A stretch of 64,000 nt of DNA from Magnetococcales bacterium DCbin4 (GTDB lineage: Bacteria; Pseudomonadota; Magnetococcia; Magnetococcales; UBA8363). This document shows positions 28,086-36,455 of the stretch, piece after piece. A model generated the notes under the pieces. It saw only the letters and a program-made list of their open reading frames with translations. It did not search any database and was not told where the DNA came from. The position numbers and the translations under genes are program-made. Numbering within the stretch: the first letter of the stretch is position 1; every line of letters begins with the position of its first letter. The DNA lies in NCBI GenBank assembly GCA_002753735.1, contig PEAN01000004.1, positions 51,160-115,159 on the forward strand. Reading direction: 5' to 3'.

Positions 28086-29825
28086 ATGGGGATCACCGGC
28101 GCCACCAGACGGGATGGGGAGGAGGTGATGGATGAAGCCTTCGATCCGTTCATGAGCAACGAAACCCTGGAGCGGATTTTGGCACAGGATTTGTTTGCCA
28201 AGATGGACCCCTCTACCTTTCCCCCCTCCAATTCGTTGCGCCAGATCGTGCGTCGTCACACCCGTCTGCGAACTTTTCCCAAAGGGGTATTGGTGGTACG
28301 TGCCGGAGCCTATGGCAATTCCGCCTTCTACACGTTGGCGGGACGATTGCGCATCGTACTGCCGCCAGGGCTGCCAGATGACATCCTCGGGCGCATGACG
28401 ACCCGGCGCAAGGGGGCCTGGGAATTGTTGCGCCTCCTGTGGCAGCGGCATCCCCAATTCCCGGAGGTGCGGCAAATCCGCGATGATACCGACAGGGTGG
28501 GGACCCTGTCGGCCATGGACGACGACGGGGGTATTCACATCCGGCTCCCTTCGCTGGAAGCGGCTTTGCGGGATTACAAGACCATCGAACTGGAACCCCA
28601 TACCCTGTTTGGTGAAATCGGTGCTCTGACCCGTTTTCCAAGGAATGTCAGTGTCTTTACCGAGGAAGATTCGGAACTGGTCGATATTCGTTGGCAGGGA
28701 TTGCGCGATCTGCGCAAGTTCAATGAGGATTTTCGTCAACGGCTGGATACCCTGTTTCGTGAACGTTCCATCAAGGCGTTCATCAAGGATTCCTATCTGT
28801 TCCAACATTTGAGTCCCGAGGCCCAGGACGGCCTGGAACAATGGATCGGTTTTGAAACCTATGGCGACCTTGATTGGCGGGCGGAACATCGCCGGTTGTC
28901 CTTGAGTTCGCCCCGGCAACGGATCGAGGCGGAACCCTTGATTGCCCGGGAACGGGAATCGGCGGATCACCTGATCATGATTGTTTCAGGCTTTGCCCGC
29001 ATCAGTCAACGGCTCAACCATGGCCACAAAACGGTGGGATTTTTGGGACGCAACCGCTATTTCGGGTTGCCCGAGGTGATCGGAACCGGGAAGGAAGGTT
29101 CCAGGGAACGGTATGAATTCTCCCTGCGTGCCCTGGGGTATGTCCATGTCCTCAAGGTGCCCACCGACATCATGAGAACCCTGGTGGTTCCTGGTTTGCC
29201 CGCCCATCTCCGCCCTGCGGTTGGTGGTGCGGGGCCGCGGAAAAAAAAATGGTTCTCTCTGGCCAGACCACAGGGGCGGGACGGGTTGCAGGAGGGGTTG
29301 CTCGAATTTTTCGTGGAACATCGGATCATCAATGGAACCGCGACGATGTTGATTCATCTGGAACGATGTGTCCGCTGTGATGATTGTGTCGCCGTCTGTG
29401 CCAAACTGCACCAGGGAAACCCTCGATTTCTCCGCCATGGCAAACGCCATGGGGCCATCATGGTGGCGATGGCCTGCATGCATTGTCAGGATCCGGTGTG
29501 TATGATTGGATGTCCCACCGGTGCCATTCAGCGTGCCCCGGCCGGGGGACAGGTGGTGGTCAACGAGACCCTTTGTATCGGTTGCGCCTCCTGTGCCCAG
29601 AGCTGCCCCTATGAGGCGATCCGGATGGTGACGGTCCGCCACGGTGATGGTACCGTCATTGCCGATGCAACCACGGGCAATCAGGTCCAGAAGGCGACCA
29701 AGTGTGATTTGTGCCTTGAATATCCCAGCGCCCCAGCGTGTCAGTACTCCTGTCCGCATGATGCCCTGTACCGGGCCGACATGCGGGATACCCGGGGGTT
29801 GCGTCAATGGATGGCCCGCCGATGA
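28086..29825 (+). CDS. Cyclic-nucleotide-binding domains fused to a four-cluster [4Fe-4S] ferredoxin
   Basis: 579 aa, apparently cytoplasmic. Two cNMP-binding-like beta-barrels occupy ~50-230 (LRTFPKGVLVVRAGA; PHTLFGEIGALTRFPRN) and ~265-390 (DHLIMIVSGFARIS; VGFLGRNRYFGLPEVIG). The C-terminal ~425-545 contains four Cys sets, CVRCDDCVAVC, CMHCQDPVCMIGCP, CIGCASCAQSCP and CDLC...CQYSCP. This is the layout of DmsB/NrfC/HybA-type subunits with four [4Fe-4S] clusters. It suggests an electron conduit that may be gated by a cyclic nucleotide or another ligand. The start is uncertain: ATG 28086 follows the previous stop directly, and ATG 28128 has AGGAGGT too close to it. ATGA overlap with the next gene. 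Confidence 0.85.
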   Translation: MGITGATRRDGEEVMDEAFDPFMSNETLERILAQDLFAKMDPSTFPPSNSLRQIVRRHTRLRTFPKGVLVVRAGAYGNSAFYTLAGRLRIVLPPGLPDDILGRMTTRRKGAWELLRLLWQRHPQFPEVRQIRDDTDRVGTLSAMDDDGGIHIRLPSLEAALRDYKTIELEPHTLFGEIGALTRFPRNVSVFTEEDSELVDIRWQGLRDLRKFNEDFRQRLDTLFRERSIKAFIKDSYLFQHLSPEAQDGLEQWIGFETYGDLDWRAEHRRLSLSSPRQRIEAEPLIARERESADHLIMIVSGFARISQRLNHGHKTVGFLGRNRYFGLPEVIGTGKEGSRERYEFSLRALGYVHVLKVPTDIMRTLVVPGLPAHLRPAVGGAGPRKKKWFSLARPQGRDGLQEGLLEFFVEHRIINGTATMLIHLERCVRCDDCVAVCAKLHQGNPRFLRHGKRHGAIMVAMACMHCQDPVCMIGCPTGAIQRAPAGGQVVVNETLCIGCASCAQSCPYEAIRMVTVRHGDGTVIADATTGNQVQKATKCDLCLEYPSAPACQYSCPHDALYRADMRDTRGLRQWMARR

Positions 29826-30643
29826 ATCATCGTTTCCTCCTTGGCCTGTCGGCTGTTCTGGTCTTTGCCACCGTGGCTGCGGTCTGGGTGAGCGAACGGC
29901 TGTTTCTTTCGTTTCTGGAAATTCCCGCCTATGTCTCCGGTTGGTTTTTGGTGGTGGCCCTGATGTTGGTGACCATCCTCCCTTTGCGTAAGAACATCGT
30001 CGTCCCATCGTTTGGGTCGGTTGCATTGTGGTATCGGATCCATCTGGTATGTGGGTTGTTGGCGGTGGTCCTGTTTTTTCTGCATCTGCCGTGGCGGCTC
30101 CCTTCGGGTGGATTGGAAACTTTGCTTGCGGTTTTGTTCGGCCTGTTGGCGGTGAGTGGCCTTGTAGGATTTGTCATCATCCAAATTTTTCCACGGCGTC
30201 TGACCCTCAAGGGCGAGGAGGTGTTCCTATCCCGCATTCCCGCACTGCGGGAACAATTGCGGGCGGAGGTGGAACAACGGGTTGTGGAGACCATTCATGA
30301 AACCGGTTCCACGACCTTGGCCGATTATTATACCACCAAACTCCATGATTATTTTGTCCGGACCCGTCACACCTGGACCCATCTGGTCGCTTCGGGTCGG
30401 CCAAGATTTTCAATTTTGACCGAAATGAATGATCTGATCCGCTATCTGGATGATCGGGAACGGGCGACCCTGGAAAAATTGATCAGCCTGGTCAAGAAAA
30501 AGGAAATTCTTGATGTTCATCATGCGTTGCAGGGGGCGTTGCGCCGGTGGTTGTTGTTGCATGCACCGCTGACCTGGGCGTTGTGGATGTTGATTGTGTT
30601 GCATGTGATCATGGCCTATGGCTTTCGCGAAGGGGTGCCATGA
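29822..30643 (+). CDS. Putative b-type cytochrome membrane subunit
   Basis: 273 aa with about five hydrophobic helices: ~5-25, ~37-57, ~72-92, ~102-125 and ~245-268. Histidines lie inside or next to helices (WYRIHLVCGLL, LFFLHLPW, HHALQGALRRWLLLHAP, IVLHVIMAY), a spacing that suits bis-histidine haem b ligation. A cytoplasmic helical segment sits between helices 4 and 5. I do not recognise a named family. Position decides the interpretation: it lies between the four-cluster ferredoxin and the decahaem cytochrome, with ATGA overlaps on both sides, so it is the likely membrane step. It could also exchange with quinone. Confidence 0.7.
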   Translation: MNHRFLLGLSAVLVFATVAAVWVSERLFLSFLEIPAYVSGWFLVVALMLVTILPLRKNIVVPSFGSVALWYRIHLVCGLLAVVLFFLHLPWRLPSGGLETLLAVLFGLLAVSGLVGFVIIQIFPRRLTLKGEEVFLSRIPALREQLRAEVEQRVVETIHETGSTTLADYYTTKLHDYFVRTRHTWTHLVASGRPRFSILTEMNDLIRYLDDRERATLEKLISLVKKKEILDVHHALQGALRRWLLLHAPLTWALWMLIVLHVIMAYGFREGVP

Positions 30644-32907
30644 AATATTCTCTGCAACCGACCGGTTACAAGGAGAGTGATTACGAGCGGCCGACCCCGG
30701 AGTGGGTGTGCGGCAAACAGCGCCAGGGAAAGACCTGCCGCCGTGGGCCCGATGCCGCTGGACAATGCCGTGGGCATGGGGAATGTGATCCGGTGCGGCG
30801 GGGGGATCGTTGGTTTTGCACCCGTCCCGAAACAGCGGGTGGTCCGTGTCGTCAGGGTCCTTTGCCGGATGGGGGGTGTGGACAACCGGTGACGCCGTGT
30901 ATCCCCTGTCGCAGTCATCGGGCCATCGTCAAACGGGTCACCCGGGCGGTCAGTGGACTGGCGATTGCGTTGTTATTGGTTTTCCTTTCAGGTTCGTGGC
31001 GTTTGGATCTGGTGGCGCCAGGCGATTTAAGCCCGCCTCATGCCGCATTGCAATCCTGCGCCCTGTGTCACAGCGCCTTCGAGGGGGGACTGCCCAACTG
31101 GCTGGTAGAGGCATTGGGGCGGGTCGTCCAGGGGCGGGATTCCGATTTGTGTCTCAAATGTCATCCCCGGGTCGCCCAGGCCCGCTGGCCCCACAACCTG
31201 AACCCGGATATTCTGGTCAAGCTCCAGAAGGAATCCGTCCAAAAGCAACACGATCCCCATTCCTTTCCACCCTTGCGTTTCGCCCCTTCCTGTTCGGTCT
31301 GTCATCGTGAACACACCGGTGGCGCCAAGGCCCCGATCATCCGGGATGCCTTGTTGTGCAACAGTTGCCATCGCAAGGCCATCGATGGTTTTTCCGTGGA
31401 CCATCCTGAATTCACCACCCTTTCCACCCCCAAGGGGCCGTTGGCCATCGATTTCGATCATGCCAGCCATTTCAAGCGTCATTTCCAGGGGAAGATGAAA
31501 GAACATGCGCCGACACGGTGTGGTGCCTGTCATCAACTTCAGGCCGATACGGGTCGGATGCTCCATGCCGGGTTCGACACGGCCTGTTCCGCCTGTCATG
31601 TGGATCAGATTCGTGGGGAATCCAGGGCCGGATTCAAGGGTTTCCCTGTGCTGAGCGTGCCGGGATTCGATACCCGCCCGATGCAGGAAAAGGCGATGAA
31701 TACGGGTCAATGGCCGGAGATGGCGGATGGGGAGTTGACGCCATTCATGCGCTGGTTGTTGCGCGACGATCCGAAGTTTGCCGCTGCCTGGAATCGACTC
31801 AAGGATCGGGATTGGTTGGATCTTGGGACATTGACCGGGGATGAAGCGGCGGCAGTCGCTGACATGGTATGGTCGATCAAAGGATTTTTCGGTGAACTGA
31901 ATGCCGGGGGGCATGAGGTTTGGGCCCGGCGATTCCATGGCGAAAAGAAGCTTCCCCCTCCGGGGGATGGTTGGGGTGCGATCAATGGCGGCTTGGAAGT
32001 CGATACCCTGAAGGGGGCGGTCGCGGCGTGGTTTCCCGATCTGGACCAGGAACTGACCCGGCATGGTCAGGGTGGTCCTGTTCCATATCCGGCGGTGCCG
32101 GCCAGGAAGGGGCGGTCATCAGAATCACAGGGGCGGGTTCAGGAGAATCCAGGGGAAAAAGCAACGGCCAAAGCTTCGGGTGCAGATGAGGGCCTGTTGG
32201 ATGATCAAGGCGGAGATGCATTGCTTGACGATGCGCCGAAGATTTCTCCCGTCAAGGTGGAAGAGGGGGTTTTGGACCAGGAACCGGCTGCGGCAGACAG
32301 TCTGTTGGCGGAGACGCCGGCCGCAGGGGATGGCAGTTTGTTGGATGCGGCGCCGGAACAGGGGAAAACCGGGGTCGAGTCTTCACCGCCCGTGCAGGTG
32401 AAGAAAATGGATGCGGAGGAATGGAACCGGGGTGGGGGTTGGTATCGGATGGGGTATGCATTGTATTACCGCCCAGGAGGTCATGGAGATCCATTCTTGC
32501 GTTCCTGGCTGCAACAGATGCGTCAGGAGTCAGGGGCTTCGGTGACGCCGTTGCGTGCGTTGTTGTCGGCGAAGAACGCTCCGGGCGAATGCAACAAGTG
32601 TCACCTCGATCTGTTTGCGCAGTCCAATGCCGAACTTTTGGCGAATCGTTCGTCAGAGGGATTGGAGATTCGGACCCTGACCCGTTTCTCCCACAAACCG
32701 CACCTGAAGGCATTGCATGACAATTGTCAGGAATGTCACACATTGGGAACCCCGCCGGCTGAGGAATCCACGTCGGCGGAAACGGTTGCACCAAGGACAC
32801 GTGGTTTCACGCCCATGCAACGCAAAGCCTGTGCTGACTGCCACACCCGGAACCGGGCGGGGGAGGATTGTTTGCAATGCCACAAATATCATGCGCGCCC
32901 AGAATAG
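30640..32907 (+). CDS. Membrane-anchored decahaem c-type cytochrome with Cys-rich N-terminal domain
   Basis: 755 aa. Residues 1-~88 precede the membrane helix and hold nine Cys (EWVCG, KTCRRGP, GQCRGHGEC, RWFCTRP, GGPCRQGP, PCIPC), so they should be cytoplasmic. One helix (~97-117, AVSGLAIALLLVFLSG) is followed by a periplasmic part with ten CX2CH sites: CALCH, CLKCH, CSVCH, CNSCH, CGACH, CSACH, then after a ~300-aa acidic linker CNKCH, CQECH, CADCH and CLQCH. Distal His in HREHTGG and FSHKPH fit bis-His haems. The linker repeats LLDDQ/LLDDA-like motifs. Start ATG 30640 overlaps the previous stop (ATGA). It would carry electrons from the membrane to the periplasm or beyond. Confidence 0.9.
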   Translation: MKYSLQPTGYKESDYERPTPEWVCGKQRQGKTCRRGPDAAGQCRGHGECDPVRRGDRWFCTRPETAGGPCRQGPLPDGGCGQPVTPCIPCRSHRAIVKRVTRAVSGLAIALLLVFLSGSWRLDLVAPGDLSPPHAALQSCALCHSAFEGGLPNWLVEALGRVVQGRDSDLCLKCHPRVAQARWPHNLNPDILVKLQKESVQKQHDPHSFPPLRFAPSCSVCHREHTGGAKAPIIRDALLCNSCHRKAIDGFSVDHPEFTTLSTPKGPLAIDFDHASHFKRHFQGKMKEHAPTRCGACHQLQADTGRMLHAGFDTACSACHVDQIRGESRAGFKGFPVLSVPGFDTRPMQEKAMNTGQWPEMADGELTPFMRWLLRDDPKFAAAWNRLKDRDWLDLGTLTGDEAAAVADMVWSIKGFFGELNAGGHEVWARRFHGEKKLPPPGDGWGAINGGLEVDTLKGAVAAWFPDLDQELTRHGQGGPVPYPAVPARKGRSSESQGRVQENPGEKATAKASGADEGLLDDQGGDALLDDAPKISPVKVEEGVLDQEPAAADSLLAETPAAGDGSLLDAAPEQGKTGVESSPPVQVKKMDAEEWNRGGGWYRMGYALYYRPGGHGDPFLRSWLQQMRQESGASVTPLRALLSAKNAPGECNKCHLDLFAQSNAELLANRSSEGLEIRTLTRFSHKPHLKALHDNCQECHTLGTPPAEESTSAETVAPRTRGFTPMQRKACADCHTRNRAGEDCLQCHKYHARPE

Positions 32908-33015
32908 TTGAAAAATATTAAAAGAAAGAATGGGGCTCAAGGGATTGCCCCCAGGACTTTGATTTTGATTTCACATCCCCTACAGGGGTTCTTGGGGACG
33001 AAGTTTTCCAGGGTT
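32907..33015 (+). repeat. Dispersed palindromic repeat, long single copy
   Basis: GTTGaaaaatattaaaag..., GGGGCTCAAGGGATTGCCCC and CAGGACTTTGATT, then an extension TCACATCCCCTACAGGGG, TTCTTGGGGACGAAGTTTTC and CAGGGTT shared almost base for base with the copy at 60553-60664. It starts at the stop codon of the decahaem gene. The remaining bases to 33225 hold no convincing gene. Confidence 0.8.
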
Positions 33016-33225
33016 CTTCCCCTTGAGTTGACTCATTCCCGAAGATCGTCATGGAGGGCTGGATTGCCTTGCTCGACCTCCCTTTGGGCGAAAATTGGAA
33101 AAAACTCTAAAAATTTCAGTGGACTGGAAGATTGAAATCCTGGACAATCCGACTGTGGAAGCGTTGTTTCATCGTGGCTCATGGTCTTTTGGAACCCAGA
33201 CATCGCCTTGATGCCAACAGGAATC

Positions 33226-34083
33226 ATGGAACATCATAAAGAAAAAAGCAGATCCCGGTATGATACCACCCTGAAGGATTTGTTTGAAAAACCGCCGCAA
33301 CGTTTGTTGCAGATTTTGATTGGACGGCAAGCCATAAAACTGCTGCCGGTGGAATTCGCTTCCACCCAGAAGCGTATTCCTGATCTGGTGTTTCTGCTGG
33401 AGGATGATTCGATATTTCATCTGGAACTGCAAAGCAACCCTGAGGGCATGAATTGGCGCATGCTGATGTATTACTCGTTGATCCGTCAGCGTTATTTTGA
33501 CAAGAACCTGGTTCAGAAGGTGCTATACGTCGGGTTGGAACAGTGGAACTCCGGGTCGGCCATCGAAGAGGGGCATTTATCTTTTCGTTACGAGGTCATT
33601 GACATCCGCAGTATCGATTGTCGGACGTTGATGGCCAGCCCATCCATGGAGGAAAACATTCTGGCGATTCTTTGTCGGATCGATAACCAGAAAGAGGTGA
33701 TCCAGGAAATTTTGTATCGAATCAGTGAACTGCCGCTCAAAGCCAGGGCGGATGCCTTGACGAAACTGGTCATCTTATCCAGGTTGCGTCGGTTGGAAAT
33801 GGTCGTCAAAACGGAGGCGCTTGAAATGTCACTGACCTTTAATTTAATGGAAAACGATGTGTTCCGGCCGATGATCATGAAGGTGCAGATGGATAGCGAG
33901 CAGATTGGTGAACAAAAAGGTGAGGCCAAAATTCTATCCCGCCAGTTGCAGCGCCGTTTTGGTGTTGTACCTGCCTGGGCAAATGAAAAAATTGCCAAGG
34001 CGGATTTGTCATCTTTGGAAAATTGGAGCCTTCGCATCTTCGATGCCCAGTCCTTGGACGAGGTTTTCTCGGACAAGGTGTGA
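33226..34083 (+). CDS. Rpn/PD-(D/E)XK-type nuclease-like protein with C-terminal DUF4351
   Basis: 285 aa from ATG 33226 (CAGGA just upstream; the track start is 33181). The N-terminal half has YDTTLKDLFEKPP, then RIPDLVFLLEDDSIFHLELQS, which fits the D-(x)n-(E/Q)xQ core of the Rpn/YhgA-like PD-(D/E)XK family. QMDSEQIGEQKGEA leads to the DUF4351 tail (LSRQLQRRFG...LENWSLRIFDAQSLDEVF). Such proteins are annotated as transposase-like or recombination-promoting nucleases and are often multicopy. A second diverged DUF4351 tail lies at 35059-35256 and a different full Rpn at 54700. Confidence 0.82.
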   Translation: MEHHKEKSRSRYDTTLKDLFEKPPQRLLQILIGRQAIKLLPVEFASTQKRIPDLVFLLEDDSIFHLELQSNPEGMNWRMLMYYSLIRQRYFDKNLVQKVLYVGLEQWNSGSAIEEGHLSFRYEVIDIRSIDCRTLMASPSMEENILAILCRIDNQKEVIQEILYRISELPLKARADALTKLVILSRLRRLEMVVKTEALEMSLTFNLMENDVFRPMIMKVQMDSEQIGEQKGEAKILSRQLQRRFGVVPAWANEKIAKADLSSLENWSLRIFDAQSLDEVFSDKV

Positions 34084-34113
34084 AGCCATTGTGGTAGTGC
34101 TTGGGAGGTAGAT

Positions 34114-35055
34114 ATGCTTCTATTGGACAATAAATCTCTTCTAGAAGATTGTAAGTTTCATGGTGGGACCAGAGTGATAAACGGCGATTTTCCTGCCGAT
34201 TTGGTCCATAAGATAGACTTGTTGCTGGATGAATTCATCGAACTCATAAGATCAGAGGTCAGCGCAAAACAGCTTAAACCTGCTATTGTGCGATCAATGC
34301 GTTCCTGCAATATTATGATAATATTGGATTCCGAAATGCTTTGGGTCGCAGCACAAAAGCAGACTGGGATGCCTTCTACCGCGATGGCAGATCATCGGCA
34401 ACACAAGCTTTCTACAGAAGATATATTTCAAGCTGCAAAATGGGAACTTGGATTTGACGACCCGTTCATTATTCAATTCCAAAGTTCATTGCTTGATCAA
34501 TCCACCGGCCAAAGAGAACTTGCAATTAAGGCCATCGTAGGGAGCCATATCGGAGCTGAGGTCCAGAGAGTAAATTACGAAATGAATATGATTCAGATCA
34601 ACCCAATATTTGGCCCGGCACAATATAGAGTGGATGGAAGGCTTGCTTTCGTGTTGATGCCGTTCACTGATTTGTTAACGGAGATATACAATACTTGCAT
34701 TAGGCCAACAGTAGAAGAATCCGAGTTCAATCTTGTGTGTAGGAGAGCAGATGATATCAAATCGAACCGTGCAATTATTCAAGACATATGGAAATCTATT
34801 TGTGAAGCAAGGATCATTATTGCAGATATGACTGATTTAAATCCAAACGTAATGTATGAACTTGGTATCGCACACACCGTGGGTAAAGAGACGATTTTGC
34901 TCTACCAACGCCAAAATAATGAGATTTATTTCCCGTTTGACCTAGCCCATATCCGTAGAATTGAATATGACAATACTGCGATGGGCGGAGTTAAATTGAG
35001 AAATGATTTGTCACTCACTCTCAATAACGTCCTCTTGGGAGGTCGTCCAGAGTGA
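34114..35055 (+). CDS. Protein with C-terminal nucleoside-deoxyribosyltransferase/TIR-like domain (AT-rich cargo gene)
   Basis: 313 aa with a strong ribosome site (GGGAGGT, 5 bases before ATG). Residues 1-~180 are not recognised. The C-terminal ~130 residues hold FVLMPFTDLLTEIYNTCIRP, a RADDI segment, IIQDIWKSICEARIIIADMT, DLNPNVMYELGIAHTVGK and ETILLYQ. This matches the nucleoside 2-deoxyribosyltransferase-like fold found in NAD- or nucleotide-cleaving effector proteins; the NPNVMYELG acidic residue is the usual catalytic one. Base composition is clearly AT-richer than its neighbours, indicating recent transfer. It lies between two DUF4351 tails. A defence or nucleotide-hydrolase role is inferred from the domain and context. 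Confidence 0.7.
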   Translation: MLLLDNKSLLEDCKFHGGTRVINGDFPADLVHKIDLLLDEFIELIRSEVSAKQLKPAIVRSMRSCNIMIILDSEMLWVAAQKQTGMPSTAMADHRQHKLSTEDIFQAAKWELGFDDPFIIQFQSSLLDQSTGQRELAIKAIVGSHIGAEVQRVNYEMNMIQINPIFGPAQYRVDGRLAFVLMPFTDLLTEIYNTCIRPTVEESEFNLVCRRADDIKSNRAIIQDIWKSICEARIIIADMTDLNPNVMYELGIAHTVGKETILLYQRQNNEIYFPFDLAHIRRIEYDNTAMGGVKLRNDLSLTLNNVLLGGRPE

Positions 35056-35058
35056 ATA

Positions 35059-35256
35059 TTGCTGGATAGTGAGCAAAAAGGCCGCCAGCAAGAGGGTGCG
35101 TCGATATTGACACGCCAGTTGCAACGCCGCTTTGGCACAATACCCGACTGGGCCAGTGAAAAGGTTTCCAAAGCTGATCTGTCTTCGCTTGAAGATTGGA
35201 GCCTTCGCATCTTCGATGCCCAGTCTTTGGATGAGGTTTTCTCGGACAAGGTGTGA
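35059..35256 (+). pseudogene. Truncated DUF4351 tail of an Rpn-type nuclease
   Basis: The 65 codons match the last ~65 residues of the Rpn gene at 33226-34083, with identical stretches such as WSLRIFDAQSLDEVFSDKV. At DNA level the ends are partly identical (GATTGGAGCCTTCGCATCTT) but overall clearly diverged. No upstream nuclease domain is present, because the AT-rich gene occupies that position. It may still be translated, but it is most simply the remnant of a second Rpn gene cut by the cargo insertion. Confidence 0.75.
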
Positions 35257-35403
35257 CACCCATTTCTGAGAAAAGTTTGCGTCGCATCTCGGCGCCCAAA
35301 GCGAAGGGGGCGGAATTGGACAACCGTATTCGAGAAGGGTTGGGATGATGGGTCTTGCCCGGATGATGCTGCGGGACAATCGGTTATAGTAGAGGGACGT
35401 GTG

Positions 35404-35823
35404 GTGGCTGAACTGGAATTGGATCTGTCATCCCTGACCAACGCGGTTGAGCGATTTGCAGAAGGTCTGGAGGTGCTGCGGCGGCAGCCGGACAATACCC
35501 TGATTCGGGATGGGGTGATCCAACGCTTCGAGTTCACCTATGAACTGGCGCATAAGGCGCTTCGACGCTACCTGAAGATGACGGCGGCCAGCCCGACCAC
35601 CATTGATGACATGGTGTTCCAGGATTTGATTCGCACCGGCAATGAGCAGGGGTTGTTGTTGAACGATTGGGAGACGTGGAAAGGGTACCGGCAATCACGG
35701 ACCGACACCAGCCATACCCATCACGAGGAGAAAGCGTTGAAGGTGATTGGCAGGATTCCCTCCTTTTTGGAGGAGACCCGGTTTTTGCTGGAGCAATTGC
35801 GCAAGCGGACGAGACAGCCGTGA
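35404..35823 (+). CDS. HEPN-type nucleotidyltransferase-substrate-binding protein (HI0074 family)
   Basis: 139 aa, all helical. VIQRFEFTYELAHKALRRYL, then the TWKGYRQSRTDTSHTHHEE region, fits the HI0074/TIGR01987 branch of HEPN proteins that pair with a minimal nucleotidyltransferase. Start GTG 35404 has GAGGG 7 bases upstream; GTG 35401 is also possible. Its stop overlaps the start of the MNT gene (GTGA). In characterised HEPN/MNT pairs the HEPN partner is a toxin or RNase that the MNT neutralises by AMPylation. This branch lacks a clear Rx4-6H motif, so toxicity is uncertain. Confidence 0.8.
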   Translation: MAELELDLSSLTNAVERFAEGLEVLRRQPDNTLIRDGVIQRFEFTYELAHKALRRYLKMTAASPTTIDDMVFQDLIRTGNEQGLLLNDWETWKGYRQSRTDTSHTHHEEKALKVIGRIPSFLEETRFLLEQLRKRTRQP

Positions 35824-36131
35824 GCGAACCACCCCGCATCGACATCCGCCAGGATCATTGGGAGATCGTTCGGGCAATCCTCAACACGCACGTCCCCGAC
35901 CGGGAAGTCTGGGCCTTCGGCTCCCGCGCCAAATGGACGGCCAGACCGTACTCCGATCTGGACCTGGCCATTTTGGGGGATGAGTCGCTGGATCCGGGCA
36001 TCCTGGCCGGACTGAAAGAGGCGTTCAGCGAATCGGATTTGCCGTTCAAGGTGGATGTGGTCGATTGGGCGACGACGGCGGAGGGGTTCAGAGGGATCAT
36101 CAAGCGGGATCGGGTGGTCATGAAACGGTAA
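35820..36131 (+). CDS. Minimal nucleotidyltransferase (MNT), partner of the HEPN protein
   Basis: 103 aa from GTG 35820, overlapping the HEPN stop by 4 bases. The polymerase-beta-like motif GSRAKWTARPYSDLDLAI (GSx10DxD) is complete, and the third acidic residue is in KVDVVDW. This is a compact MNT of the MntA type. With the gene before it, it forms a HEPN/MNT cassette, a common toxin-antitoxin or phage-defence module. Overlapping codons argue for co-translation and a fixed stoichiometry. The track ORF from 35667 is the same frame extended upstream through the HEPN gene. Confidence 0.85.
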   Translation: MSEPPRIDIRQDHWEIVRAILNTHVPDREVWAFGSRAKWTARPYSDLDLAILGDESLDPGILAGLKEAFSESDLPFKVDVVDWATTAEGFRGIIKRDRVVMKR

Positions 36132-36200
36132 TGGAATCCCAAACCTTCGTCCAACTTTACATCCTGCTTTTCCGAAAAAAGGATTCGCGGCGGGATCCGG

Positions 36201-36452
36201 GTGAAGGATGTCGAAAAATATTTTCAGGAAATTGTAGAACATATCACGGAGCACGTTGTCCGCCTGTCGGATGCCTTGCAAGTCGAGTTGCCATATCATG
36301 CTTTGTTTCTCGAACCATGGATTGCCCATTCAAACGTCATCTCCATAAATGTGGAATTCCAAAGTATTGATGGATGGCTTCTTCGTTGCGGTTTCGGTCG
36401 TTTTTCTCTAATACTTTTCAGTGTCTTTCAATGTTCGAATATGCGAAGCTGA
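36201..36452 (+). CDS. Possible small ORF of unknown function
   Basis: 83 codons from GTG, with an N-terminal helical stretch (DVEKYFQEIVEHITEHVVRL). The C-terminal third is odd (hydrophobic, Cys/Phe-rich), as if read past a frameshift. It is the only candidate in the ~320-base gap between the MNT gene and the binding-protein gene. It may be a decayed gene. Confidence 0.25.
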   Translation: MKDVEKYFQEIVEHITEHVVRLSDALQVELPYHALFLEPWIAHSNVISINVEFQSIDGWLLRCGFGRFSLILFSVFQCSNMRS

Positions 36453-36455
36453 ATC

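Noticed and set aside
35355-35390. Promoter TTGCCC / TATAGT before the HEPN gene
   Set aside because: Spacing is 24 bases, too long for sigma70.
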